Below are positions 18,591-31,872 of a stretch of 64,000 nt of DNA, one piece after another. Each line of letters begins with the position of its first letter. The stretch's first letter is position 1. The position numbers were made by a program, and so were the translations under genes. The notes under the pieces were generated by a model. The model had not been told where the DNA came from. It ran no database searches and saw only the letters and a list, made by a program, of their open reading frames with translations. Source of the stretch: Paralimibaculum aggregatum (GTDB lineage: Bacteria; Pseudomonadota; Alphaproteobacteria; Rhodobacterales; Rhodobacteraceae); assembly GCF_030270585.1 (NCBI RefSeq), contig NZ_BSYI01000011.1:62001-126000 (forward strand). Direction: 5' to 3'.

Positions 18591-18878
18591 ATGACAGGGC
18601 ATCCCTCCCAGCGGCCGCCGCGCGGCCACGGCACCGACCCCAACCGGCTGATCCGCTATGTCGGGCTGGCCGCGCTGGAGGGCGTGATCGCGGGCTGGAT
18701 CTTCCTGATGGTGCTGCTCCGGATGGATATCGGCGGCCTCGGCTCGCTGGTCGAGGGCAGCGCCGATGCCGCCATGGCGCTCGTCATCCTGCTGATGTCC
18801 TTCGGCGTGACCTTCGGCTTCGTGGGCATTGCCTGGAAGGTGATGGTCATGCTGCCCGGTCAGGCGGACCACGACTGA
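18591..18878 (+). CDS. small membrane protein with two transmembrane helices
   Basis: The protein is 95 aa. After a polar N-terminus (MTGHPSQRPPRGHG..) there are two hydrophobic helices (ALEGVIAGWIFLMVLLRM and AMALVILLMSFGVTFGFVGIAW), then a short tail. No function is recognised. It lies between pccB and pccA on the same strand. Confidence 0.68.
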   Translation: MTGHPSQRPPRGHGTDPNRLIRYVGLAALEGVIAGWIFLMVLLRMDIGGLGSLVEGSADAAMALVILLMSFGVTFGFVGIAWKVMVMLPGQADHD

Positions 18879-18952
18879 CCCCCCGCGACTGCCCCCCGCA
18901 CCCGGCGCCGATGCGCCCGTTCCCGACCTCCCCCAGACCGGACGGCTCCCCG

Positions 18953-19459
18953 ATGACCAAAGAAATCGATCTGAATGCCCTCTTCTCCGCGCGTCGCTGG
19001 GCGAAGCGCCGGACGCCTGCGGGCGAGCGCATGGTCCGCTTCCGCTGGGCCGAGGAGCACGGCGCCGTCTGGGTGTTCTCCGCCGGGCTGGTGAGCTGGC
19101 AGGGGCTGGCGTCGCGCGCCGCCGAGAGCCGGTGGCAGGTCCCGAAGATGCCGGCGCCGGTGCCCTTCTCCTTCTGGCTCGCCACGGCCGCGCGGCAGGA
19201 TGTCTGGCGCTCGCTGAAGGGCGTGCCGACACTGATGCCGGTGATCCGCGTGACGTCGGATGCCGAGGCGCGCTCCGTCTCGGTGATGCTCGGCGCGGTG
19301 ATGGACCCGAAGCGCGCGAGCCCTGCCATCGAGGGGGTGCTCGAGGACATGTTCCAGCCGCGCCGGATCAATGCCTGGACGGAATGGGCTGTGCGGAATT
19401 GTCGCGCGCAGCGGCGGGGGCCGGCACCGGCGCCCGCACCGGCAGCCTCGAAAGGCTGA
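18953..19459 (+). CDS. hypothetical protein
   Basis: The protein is 168 aa from ATG 18953. A start at 18911 is possible but adds a proline-rich leader. There is no signal peptide or membrane segment. A compact domain runs from about residue 25 to 140 (VRFRWAEEHGAVWVFSAG, TLMPVIRVTSDAEARSVSVML, RRINAWTEWAVRNC), with an Ala/Pro tail. The family is not recognised. It lies upstream of pccA in the methylmalonyl-CoA region. Confidence 0.6.
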   Translation: MTKEIDLNALFSARRWAKRRTPAGERMVRFRWAEEHGAVWVFSAGLVSWQGLASRAAESRWQVPKMPAPVPFSFWLATAARQDVWRSLKGVPTLMPVIRVTSDAEARSVSVMLGAVMDPKRASPAIEGVLEDMFQPRRINAWTEWAVRNCRAQRRGPAPAPAPAASKG

Positions 19460-19750
19460 CCCCCGCGGTAACGGCCGGGATCGGGCAGACCGGCCTTCGA
19501 TGAGGAAGGCGGGCGGGCCGACCCGCCGCCGCTCGGCCCCGGCGCGGGCGACCTCTCGAGACCCCTCCGGTTACGCGGCGGCGCTTGCCGGGTCTGCAAC
19601 CGGCTCGCGGCCCGCCCGCGCTCGCCCGGCCGCCCGCCTCGCGGCGTGCTGGCCCGGCGGCAGCATGTCCCTCGCCCTCGCCCGCATTTTCCGTTATCGC
19701 GGATTCCTGATCCACGACGGGGCAGCAAGAAAAGAGGGAACCAAGGCCAG

Positions 19751-21849
<2,099 letters not shown>

Positions 21850-21853
<4 letters not shown>

Positions 21854-22860
21854 GCCCCGCGGCAGGGCTCGCGCCCGGCGACTGGGTGGCCGCCGATGAC
21901 GGGCTCACCGGCCGGCTGGTGCTCGACCTCGACGCCGGGCAGGCGCTGGCGGGCTGGTCGCTCGGCGACTGGCGCCAGCTCGGCACCGGCGTGCTCGTGG
22001 AAACGGTGCAGGCCGGCCCGGTGCATTACCCGGACCGGGCGGTGCTGCGCCCGGCCGGGCCGGAGGGGATCGCCGAGCTGATGGCGCTCCGCTTCGGCAG
22101 CGGCGGCGGCATCGAGGCAGCGGGGCTGGATCGGGCCGGGGCGGAAGCGATCCGCCGGCTGCTCGACCGCCGCGCCTGCCGGCGTTTCCGCGACGAAGCC
22201 GTTCCGGAGGGGCTGCTGCGGCTGGTGCTCGGCACGGGGCTTGCCGCGCCGTCGAAGTCGGACCTGCAGCAGGCCGACATCGTCTGGGTCCGCGACCCGG
22301 CGATTCGCGCGGACGTGACCCGCGGCTGCGGCGACTGGCTGGAGGCGGCCCCGGCAACCGTCGAGATCCTCGTGATCTGCGGCGACGGGCGCCGGCTCGC
22401 GGCGCTCCATGCCGGCGAAGCGGAGCCCTGGGCCAACGACCATTTCGACGCCCTGTTCAACGCCACCGGCGATGCCGCGATCCTGCTCTGCCAGCTGCTC
22501 ACGGCGGCGGCGATGGCCGGTCTCGGCGCCTGCCCGGTGAGCGTGATGCGCAACCGCGCCGAAGCGATCTCCGATGCGCTCGGCCTGCCCGACCGGGTCT
22601 TCCCGTTTGCGGGGCTGGCGCTCGGCTGGCCGGCGGAGCCGCGCGCGCCGATCAGCCCGCGGCTGGGTCCGTCGGGCGCGCTGCATGTCGACCGCTTCGA
22701 CACGGAGGGCCAGGCCGCCGCCATTGCCGCCTATGACGCACGCCGCGGCCCGGTGGCGCAGTCCCCGGCCTGGTCCGAGGCCAAGCGCAGGCAATATGCC
22801 ACCGCACAGCGCACCGGCTGGGGCGAGTTTCTCAGGGGCAAGGGCTTCCGGATGGACTGA
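21850..22860 (+). CDS. nitroreductase family protein with N-terminal extension
   Basis: The protein is 336 aa from GTG 21850, which overlaps the pccA stop (GTGA). Residues about 100-300 are a nitroreductase-like FMN fold: LLDRRACRRFRDEAVPEGLL, GLAAPSKSDLQQADIVWV, and GDAAILLCQLLTAAAMAGLGACPVSVMRN. The first 95 residues (WVAADDGLTGRLVLDLDAG..) are not part of that family. If the start is instead ATG 22081, they are absent, but coupling to pccA favours the long form. The substrate is unknown. Confidence 0.8.
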
Positions 22861-23172
22861 ACCGGCCCCACCCGGGCCAACGCGCGGCACAGCGGCGTGG
22901 CGGCGGTGTCGGGCCCGGGCGATCGTGGGACGGCCGCCGCGCGGTCGCCGGCAGCCACGCTGACCCGCCGGTCTCCCGGCGCCTGAAACCGCCGTGATGG
23001 CCAACCCTACCGTTTCCGCTCAATATGGGGCGCCGGGCAAGGGGCCGAGCCTGCACCGCGGGCGGGACAATGCGCGTGCTTTACAAGCCGTGCCGCACTG
23101 CGGCAGGACATCGGGTCAGCCGGGGCGCCGCCAGCGGACCGCCCGAGAGATGCCCGAGCGATGGAGGACGCG
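22861..23172. other. intergenic region upstream of methylmalonyl-CoA mutase
   Basis: There is no convincing gene in about 310 bp. It holds a perfect palindrome TGCCGCA-C-TGCGGCA at 23091-23105, about 70 bp before the mutase start. This could be an operator, but could also be chance in GC-rich DNA. Confidence 0.4.
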
Positions 23173-25326
<2,154 letters not shown>

Positions 25327-25449
25327 CCGGCGTCGCCGCCGTGCCTGCCCCTGCATCGCCCGGCCGGACCGTGATCGCACCGGGGCGCCGCGGCATCGCC
25401 GCCCACCGGCGCCCGAACGCGCCGCGGGCCGGCCTGCCGGGGCGCTGAG

Positions 25450-25918
25450 CGACCCGCACCGGCGCTGGATCGTGCCCGGTGCCGCGGCAGGCGCGGTCAG
25501 GGTGCCTTGGTGCTGACCGAGGGGCGCTGCGGCAGGCCGGCGAGGCTCCGGCGCGCTGAATGCTGCGGCCGGTGATGGTACCCGGGACAGCCGGCAGGCG
25601 GCTGTTCCTCGGCATCGCGATCATCGGCGGCGACGCTCGGCCGGAGGAATCTCCTGCGGAGTTCGGCCGGCGGGTGTTGCAGAACAGCGTCGAGCGGGCG
25701 ATGGTCGCCCTGCTGGTCTGGCCGGCGCCTGCCGCGCAGCTCACGCCGCGGCCTCGGGGCGTGCTGCCGGCGCGGGCCGCCGGCTTCGTCAACGCGCGGC
25801 CTGCGTTCCGGTTCGGCGACCACCGGTCCGGCCAGGCGCGGGCCTCGGCTTTGCGGCAACGATGTATCCGGGCGCGCTGGCGGCTGTCCTGGCTGCGGGC
25901 ATCGCGCCCTTCGGTTGA
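25450..25918 (+). pseudogene. decayed MAPEG-family membrane protein gene
   Basis: From 25560 the frame reads FGRRVLQNSVERAMVALLVW, then FVNARPAFRFGDHRSGQARA. These resemble the MAPEG signatures (RRVLQNxxEQxxxALL; ARxxFWxGYRRSGQARA). At about 25848 the frame breaks, and the expected ending LGFAATMYPGALAAVLAAG continues in another frame to the stop at 25916-25918. Several Leu-to-Pro/Arg changes (WPAPAA, ARAAG) also suggest decay. The 5' part before 25560 is barely recognisable. No intact start is seen. A sequencing error could explain the frameshift, but not the many substitutions. Confidence 0.5.
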
Positions 25919-25930
25919 GGAGAACACGGC

Positions 25931-26857
25931 ATGCGGATTGCGGTGATCGGCGCCGGCGGGGTCGGCGGCTATCTGGCGGAGCGGCTGATTGAGGCCGGGA
26001 ACGAGGTCGCGCTGCTTGCCCGCGGCGCACATCTGGCGGCCATCCGCGAGGGCGGGCTGGTGCTCGAGGCGCCGGACGGCAGCGAGCGCCGCGCCGTACC
26101 CGCCCTGGCCACCGACGATCCGGCGGGGCTGCCGGCCTCGGAGCTGGTGATCCTCGCGGTCAAGGGGCAGGATCTCGATGCGCTGATCCCCCGCCTCGGC
26201 ACCGCGATGGGCGAGACCGGCGTGGCGCTGCCCTTCCTCAACGGGGTGGAGGCGCCGGGGCTTCTCGCCAATGCCTTCGGCCGGAACCGGGCGCTGATCG
26301 GAACCGCGCGGATCTCGGCGGTGATCGCCGCGCCGGGGCGGGTGCGTCAGGTGACCGAGCACGCCGCCTTCGCCTTCGGCGATCTTGACGGGCGCCAGGA
26401 TCGGGCACCGGTGCCGGCCCTCCGCCAGGCATTCCGGGCGGCCGCGATCTCCGCGCCGGACTGCGCCGATATGCGGGTCGATCTCTGGCGGAAATTCGTG
26501 AGCCTTACGGCCATCGCCGGCGTCACGGCGGGCGCCCGGAGCGATCTCGGCACCGCCCTCGCCACCCCGGAGCTCCGCGCCCTCCTGAGCGATCTGATCG
26601 CCGAGACGGTGGCCGTCGCCACGGCCCGCGGCGTGCGGCTGCCGGCCAGCGTGGCAGCCGAGACCTTCGAGTTCCTGGCGAACCTGCCCCCGGAGATGAA
26701 GGCCTCGCTGGCGCATGACCTCGAGGCCGGCAAGGCGCTCGAGATCGACTGGCTGTCGGGTGCCGTGGCCCGGCTCGGCGCCGCCGCCGGGGTCCCGGCC
26801 CCGCGCCATGAGACCATCGCCGCGCTGCTTGCCCCACATCGCAACGGGCGTCGCTGA
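25931..26857 (+). CDS. panE: 2-dehydropantoate 2-reductase (ketopantoate reductase)
   Basis: The protein is 308 aa. The N-terminal NAD(P)-binding motif is RIAVIGAGGVGGYLAERLI, and LVILAVKGQDLDAL and LPFLNGVEAPGLL are PanE/ApbA signatures. MRVDLWRKFVSLTAIAG carries the catalytic lysine, and ApbA_C runs to the end. It reduces ketopantoate to pantoate for CoA synthesis, although distant members of the family have other 2-oxoacid substrates. GAGGAGAA precedes ATG 25931. Confidence 0.9.
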   Translation: MRIAVIGAGGVGGYLAERLIEAGNEVALLARGAHLAAIREGGLVLEAPDGSERRAVPALATDDPAGLPASELVILAVKGQDLDALIPRLGTAMGETGVALPFLNGVEAPGLLANAFGRNRALIGTARISAVIAAPGRVRQVTEHAAFAFGDLDGRQDRAPVPALRQAFRAAAISAPDCADMRVDLWRKFVSLTAIAGVTAGARSDLGTALATPELRALLSDLIAETVAVATARGVRLPASVAAETFEFLANLPPEMKASLAHDLEAGKALEIDWLSGAVARLGAAAGVPAPRHETIAALLAPHRNGRR

Positions 26858-27203
26858 GCGGCGGCAGGTTCCGAAGGCGCTGCCCCTGCCCCTGCCCCGG
26901 CCGCGACCGTGACCGTGACCGCACGGCGGCATTCCGCACCGCGGCGCGCACTGGCGACGAGCCGCCAGCGAAGAGCCCCCGCGACGCGCCGGCGCACCCC
27001 GCCGGATCGGCGCGATGGCCACTATGCGCCGCGCGGGGGACCGGGCTAGGATACCGCCGCGCCCGCTGCCCTATGGCATCCCGCCCCGCGAGACGGATGG
27101 GGCGGGCGGCACGGGAGGGCAGCCGGGACGAGGACGTCAAGAACCGGAGCGGGGGCGGCGCGTCAGGTGCCGGCCACCCGCCGAACAGGGGGAGGACCGG
27201 CGC
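26858..27203. other. intergenic region before the malic enzyme gene, with hexamer repeats
   Basis: No gene is supported in about 345 bp. At 26880-26922 there are three CTGCCC units followed by degenerate CGACCG/TGACCG units, a short tandem hexamer tract. The rest is GC-rich without a clear promoter. GGGGGAGGA lies just before the maeB start. Confidence 0.4.
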
Positions 27204-29498
27204 ATGAGCCAGGCAAAGGACGACGCGCTGCGCGAAGCGGCGCTGAGCTACCATGCGGAGCCGACGCCGGGTAAGCTCGCGATCCGTGTCACCAAGCCGA
27301 TGGCGACGCAGCGCGACCTCTCGCTGGCCTATTCCCCCGGCGTGGCCGATGCCTGCCTGGCGATCCGCGACGAGCCGGAACTGGCGTTCAAGTATACCGG
27401 CAAGGCCAACCGGGTCGCGGTGATCTCCAACGGCACCGCGGTGCTCGGCCTCGGCAATATCGGTGCTGCCGCCTCCAAGCCGGTGATGGAGGGCAAGGTC
27501 GCGCTCTTCAAGAAATTCGCCAACATCGACGGCTTCGACATCGAGGTGAACGAAACCGACCCGCAGAAGCTCGCGGAGATCGTGATCGCGCTCGAGCCCA
27601 CCTTCGGCGCCGTGAACCTCGAGGATATCGGCGCGCCGGCCTGCTTCGAGGTGGAACGGATCTGCAAGGAGCGCATGGGCATTCCCGTGTTCCACGACGA
27701 CCAGCACGGCACCGCGATCGTGGTGGCTGCAGCGGCGGTGAACGCCATGCTGCTGGCCGGCAAGGCGCTCGCCGATGTCAAGATGGTCTCGACCGGGGGC
27801 GGCGCCGCCGGCATCGCCTGCCTCAAGCTGCTCTGCGACATGGGGCTGAAGCGCGAGAACGTCTTCCTGTTCGACATCGACGGGCTGGTCCATGCCGGAC
27901 GCGGCGGGCTCGACGCCACCAAGAAGAGCTTCGCGCAGCCCGAGAATGTCGGCGCCCTCGACGAGGTGATCGCGGGCGCGGACATGTTCCTCGGGCTCTC
28001 GGCGGGCGGCGTGCTGAAACCCGAGATGGTGGCCAAGATGGCGAAGGACCCGGTGATCTTCGCCCTGGCCAACCCGACACCGGAGATCTGGCCGGATCAG
28101 GCCCGCGAGGTGCGCGAGGACGCGATCGTCGCCACCGGCCGCTCGGACTATCCCAACCAGGTCAACAACGTCCTCTGCTTTCCCTTCATCTTCCGCGGCG
28201 CGCTGGACGTGCAGGCGACCCAGATCACCGAGGAGATGAAGGTGGCCTGCGCCGAGGCGATCGCCGGGCTGGCGCGGAAATCCGCCACGGCCGAGACCGC
28301 CGCGGTCTATCGCGGGGAGCGGATGGTCTTCGGGCGCGACTACCTGATCCCCAAGCCCTTCGACCCGCGGCTGCTCGGCCAGGTCGCCGGCGCGGTCGCC
28401 CGTGCGGCGATGAAGGCCGGGGTGGCGCGCAAGGCGCTCGACAGCGTCGACGACTATCAGCGCCGGCTCGACGCCTCGGTGTTCCGCACCGGGATGATCA
28501 TGAAGCCGGTCTTCGAGGCGGCGCGCTCGGGCCACCGGCGGATCGTCTTTGCCGAGGGCGAGGAAGAGCGCGTGCTGCACTGCGCCCAATCGATGCTGCA
28601 GGAGGGGGTGGACCAGCCGATCCTGATCGGGCGTCCGGACGTGATCGCGAGCCGCATCGAGCGCGCCGGGATCAACCTGGTCGCCGGGCGCGACTTCGAG
28701 GTCTGCGACCCCCATGACGACCCGCGCTACAAGGACTACTGGTCCGAGTACCACGACATCATGCAGCGCCGCGGCGTCACGCCCGACCTGGCGCGGACCA
28801 TCCTGCGCACCAACACCACGGCGATCGGCGCCATCATGGTCCGCCGCGGCGAGGCCGACAGCCTGATCTGCGGCACCTTCGGGCAGTATCTCTGGCACCT
28901 GAAATACGTCGACGAGATCCTCGCCGGCCTGCCCGACGGCAAGGGCGGCAAGCTGAAGCCGATCGGCGCGCTCTCGACGTTGATCCTCGACCAGGGGGTG
29001 ATCTTCATTGGCGACAGCCAGGTGCATCCCGATCCCTCCGCCGAGCAGATCGCCGATACCGTGGTGGGCGCCGCGCGGCACATCCGCCGCTTCGGCATCG
29101 AGCCCAGGATCGCGCTGCTCAGCCATTCGGTCTTCGGCAACCTCGACACCCCCTCCGGGCGCAAGATGCGCGAGGCGCTGGATCTGCTCGAGATGCGCGG
29201 GGTCGATTTCGAGTTCGAGGGCGAGATGCATGCCGACCATGCGCTCGATCCAGAGCTGCTGCGCCGGATCATGCCCAATGCCCGGCTCACCGGGCCGGCC
29301 AACTGCCTGATCTTCGCCAGCGTCGACGCCGCCTCCGGCAGCCGCAACATCCTCAAGCAGCTCACCGGCGGCCTGGAGATCGGGCCGATCCTGATGGGCA
29401 TGGGCAACAAGGCGCATATCGTCAGCCCCTCGATCACCGCCCGCGGCCTGCTCAATATCGCCGCATTGGCGGGAACGCCCGTTACCAACTATGCATAG
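27204..29498 (+). CDS. maeB: NADP-dependent malic enzyme fused to a phosphotransacetylase-like domain
   Basis: The protein is 764 aa. Residues 1-430 are malic enzyme: DLSLAYSPGVADACLAI, FHDDQHGTAIVVAAAAVNAM, VSTGGGAAGIACLKLL, ALANPTPEIWPDQA. Residues about 440-764 are a PTA-like regulatory domain (IVFAEGEEERVLHCAQSM, LTGPANCLIFASVDAASGSR). This MaeB architecture decarboxylates malate to pyruvate with NADP, and in E. coli the PTA-like part binds acetyl-CoA as an effector. GGGGGAGGA precedes ATG 27204. Beside the propionate genes it can drain succinyl-CoA-derived malate to pyruvate. Confidence 0.95.
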   Translation: MSQAKDDALREAALSYHAEPTPGKLAIRVTKPMATQRDLSLAYSPGVADACLAIRDEPELAFKYTGKANRVAVISNGTAVLGLGNIGAAASKPVMEGKVALFKKFANIDGFDIEVNETDPQKLAEIVIALEPTFGAVNLEDIGAPACFEVERICKERMGIPVFHDDQHGTAIVVAAAAVNAMLLAGKALADVKMVSTGGGAAGIACLKLLCDMGLKRENVFLFDIDGLVHAGRGGLDATKKSFAQPENVGALDEVIAGADMFLGLSAGGVLKPEMVAKMAKDPVIFALANPTPEIWPDQAREVREDAIVATGRSDYPNQVNNVLCFPFIFRGALDVQATQITEEMKVACAEAIAGLARKSATAETAAVYRGERMVFGRDYLIPKPFDPRLLGQVAGAVARAAMKAGVARKALDSVDDYQRRLDASVFRTGMIMKPVFEAARSGHRRIVFAEGEEERVLHCAQSMLQEGVDQPILIGRPDVIASRIERAGINLVAGRDFEVCDPHDDPRYKDYWSEYHDIMQRRGVTPDLARTILRTNTTAIGAIMVRRGEADSLICGTFGQYLWHLKYVDEILAGLPDGKGGKLKPIGALSTLILDQGVIFIGDSQVHPDPSAEQIADTVVGAARHIRRFGIEPRIALLSHSVFGNLDTPSGRKMREALDLLEMRGVDFEFEGEMHADHALDPELLRRIMPNARLTGPANCLIFASVDAASGSRNILKQLTGGLEIGPILMGMGNKAHIVSPSITARGLLNIAALAGTPVTNYA

Positions 29499-29573
29499 TG
29501 CTGAATAGGTGAATTCAGGGTCCGGAAGCGAATCGGTGCCGGCAGCAGATCGATTTGTCCAGTCACGGGAGAA

Positions 29574-29610
29574 TCCCGCGCTGCCGCGGGAAATTCACGG
29601 CAGCGCGGGA
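29574..29610. terminator. perfect 13-bp hairpin between convergent genes
   Basis: TCCCGCGCTGCCG (29574-29586) pairs without mismatch with CGGCAGCGCGGGA (29598-29610) around an 11-nt loop. It lies between the maeB stop (29498) and the stop of the small minus-strand gene (29623). No long T tract follows on either strand, so a bidirectional terminator is inferred from position and stem strength. Confidence 0.55.
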
Positions 29611-29622
29611 GGCGTCAAGAAA

Positions 29623-29718
29623 TCACTTCTTGCCGCCGGCCTTGCCACCACTGCCGCTGCCGCCCTTGGTCGAGCTGCCGCCGGCTTTTTTCGTGTTGGG
29701 GTTGTTCGACATAGCCAT
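29623..29718 (-). CDS. very small Gly/Lys/Ser-rich basic protein
   Basis: This is a 31-aa frame: MAMSNNPNTKKAGG, then repeated KGG/SGG units, ending GGKAGGKK. AGAGGAC lies about 9 nt before ATG 29718, a good ribosome-binding site, and a strong hairpin follows the stop. The composition is unlike a random frame (basic, with no hydrophobic residues after Met3). It may bind nucleic acid or be disordered. No family is recognised. It is divergent from prpE. Confidence 0.5.
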   Translation of the reverse strand: MAMSNNPNTKKAGGSSTKGGSGSGGKAGGKK

Positions 29719-29866
29719 GTCTATTTGTCCTCTGGACCATACCGGGGCGCGTAATTGCACCGCGGTGCCGTATATGTGAGCTGGGCACTTGGCGCCGACA
29801 AGATGGGGGCAACCCCGCGCGAGAAAAATATTTGGCGCGAGCCAGGAGAGAGAGATGGAGGAACGC

Positions 29867-31759
29867 ATGGCGAGCTATCGCGAGGTCTATGACGGCTGGA
29901 AGGCCGATCCCGAAGGCTTCTGGATGGAAGCCGCGAAGGAAGTCGACTGGATCAAGGCGCCCAGCCGCGCCCTCGACGACAGCCGCGCGCCCTTCTACGA
30001 GTGGTTCGCCGACGCGACCTGCAACACCTGCCACAACGCCGTCGACCGCCATGTCGAGGCCGGCCATGGCGACCGTGTCGCGATCATCCATGACAGCCCG
30101 ATCACCGGCACGCAGCAGAAGATCACCTATGCCGAGCTGCAGGAGAGGGTGGCGCGGCTCGCCGGCGCGCTGGCCGCGAAGGGCGTGGTCAAGGGCGACC
30201 GGGTCATCGTCTACATGCCGATGGTGCCGGAGGCGGCGATCGCCATGCTCGCCTGCGCCCGGATCGGGGCGATCCATTCGGTGGTGTTCGGCGGCTTCGC
30301 GGCGCACGAGCTGGCGGTGCGGATCGATGACTGCACCCCGAAGGCGGTGATCGCCGCCTCCTGCGGCATCGAGCCGAACCGCGTCGTGCCCTACAAGCCG
30401 CTGCTCGACGCGGCCATCGAGCAGGCCCGCGAGAAGCCCGAATTCTGCGTGGTGCTGCAGCGCGAGCAGGCCCCGGCCACGCTGATCGCCGGGCGCGACC
30501 ACGACTGGCACGCGTTCCAGGACGGTGCAGAGCCGGCCCCCTGCGTCGAGGTCGGCGGTGCCGACCCGCTCTACATCCTCTACACCTCCGGCACCACCGG
30601 GCAGCCCAAGGGCGTGGTGCGCCCCACCGGCGGGCACATGGTGGCGCTGCTCTGGACCATGCGGAACATCTATGGCGTGGGGCCCGGCGACACTTACTGG
30701 GCCGCCTCGGATGTCGGCTGGGTGGTCGGCCATTCCTACATCGTCTACGCGCCGCTGCTGATGGGCTGCACCACCATCGTCTTCGAGGGCAAGCCGATCG
30801 GCACGCCGGATGCCGGCACCTTCTGGCGGGTGATCCAGGAGCACGGTGTGAAGGCCTTCTTCACCGCGCCCACCGCGTTCCGGGCGATCAAGCGCGAGGA
30901 CTCCGCGGGCGAGTTCGTGAAGAAATATGCCATGCCGAGCCTCGAGGCGCTCTATTTCGCAGGCGAGCGCTGCGACCCGGACACGCTGAACTGGGCGGCA
31001 GAGAAGCTGGGTGTGCCGGTGATCGACCACTGGTGGCAGACCGAGACCGGCTATGCCATCGCCGCGAACCCCCGCGGGCTCGAGCTGATGCCGGTGAAGG
31101 CCGGCAGTCCGACCGTGGCGATGCCGGGCTACGACGTGCAGATTCTCGACGAGGGCGGGCATCCGATGGGACCGGGCAAGCTCGGCGCCATCGCGGTGAA
31201 GCTGCCGCTGCCGCCGGGCACGCTGCCGACGCTCTGGAACGCCGACGACCGCTATCGCAAGAGCTATCTCGAGGCCTTCCCGGGCTATTACGAGACCGGC
31301 GATGCCGGGATGATCGACGATGACGGCTATCTCTACATCATGGCGCGCACCGACGATGTCATCAACGTCGCCGGCCACCGGCTCTCCACCGGCGCGATGG
31401 AGGAGGTTCTCGCAGGCCATCCCGATGTCGCGGAGGCCGCGGTGATCGGCGTGCATGACGATCTGAAGGGCCAGATGCCGCTCGGCTTCGTCTGCCTCAA
31501 CAACGGCTGCAGCCGCAGCCACGACGAGATCGCGAAGGAATGCGCGAAGCGGATGCGCGACGAGCTCGGCCCGGTGGCCGCCTACAGGACCACGGTCGTG
31601 GTCGACCGGCTGCCGAAGACCCGCTCGGGCAAGATCCTGCGCAAGACCATGGTGCAGATCGCCGACGGGCAGGACGTGAAGATGCCGGCCACGATCGAGG
31701 ACCCGGCGGTGCTCGACGAGATTCGCAGCGCGCTCGGCAGCATCGGACGCGGCACCTGA
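29867..31759 (+). CDS. prpE: propionyl-CoA synthetase (acyl-CoA synthetase)
   Basis: This 630-aa AMP-forming ligase converts propionate, ATP and CoA to propionyl-CoA, the entry to the pathway encoded upstream. The N-terminus YREVYDGWKADPEGFW is the ACAS_N signature. LYILYTSGTTGQPKGVVRP is the P-loop, WWQTETGYAIA the A5 motif, and YETGDAGMIDDDGYLYIMAR and RSGKILRKTM (catalytic lysine) complete the set. ATG 29855 is in frame upstream, but GGAGG before ATG 29867 and the family N-terminus favour 29867. Acetate may also be used. Confidence 0.93.
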   Translation: MASYREVYDGWKADPEGFWMEAAKEVDWIKAPSRALDDSRAPFYEWFADATCNTCHNAVDRHVEAGHGDRVAIIHDSPITGTQQKITYAELQERVARLAGALAAKGVVKGDRVIVYMPMVPEAAIAMLACARIGAIHSVVFGGFAAHELAVRIDDCTPKAVIAASCGIEPNRVVPYKPLLDAAIEQAREKPEFCVVLQREQAPATLIAGRDHDWHAFQDGAEPAPCVEVGGADPLYILYTSGTTGQPKGVVRPTGGHMVALLWTMRNIYGVGPGDTYWAASDVGWVVGHSYIVYAPLLMGCTTIVFEGKPIGTPDAGTFWRVIQEHGVKAFFTAPTAFRAIKREDSAGEFVKKYAMPSLEALYFAGERCDPDTLNWAAEKLGVPVIDHWWQTETGYAIAANPRGLELMPVKAGSPTVAMPGYDVQILDEGGHPMGPGKLGAIAVKLPLPPGTLPTLWNADDRYRKSYLEAFPGYYETGDAGMIDDDGYLYIMARTDDVINVAGHRLSTGAMEEVLAGHPDVAEAAVIGVHDDLKGQMPLGFVCLNNGCSRSHDEIAKECAKRMRDELGPVAAYRTTVVVDRLPKTRSGKILRKTMVQIADGQDVKMPATIEDPAVLDEIRSALGSIGRGT

Positions 31760-31872
31760 CCCGCCAGTTGTGCAGTCCTTGCTCCACGCACCTTGAGCCT
31801 GCGGCCGCGGCACGTATGTTGGCAGCCGCGGGGGTCGGGATCGACCCGGCCCCGCATGCGGCGGAGCGCGCG

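Noticed and set aside
26523-29417. A 964-codon minus-strand frame opposite maeB
   Set aside because: It is antisense to a certain gene, without motifs or a ribosome-binding site.
29509-29779. Plus-strand small frames after maeB
   Set aside because: They overlap the strong hairpin and the better-supported minus-strand small gene, and lack ribosome-binding sites.
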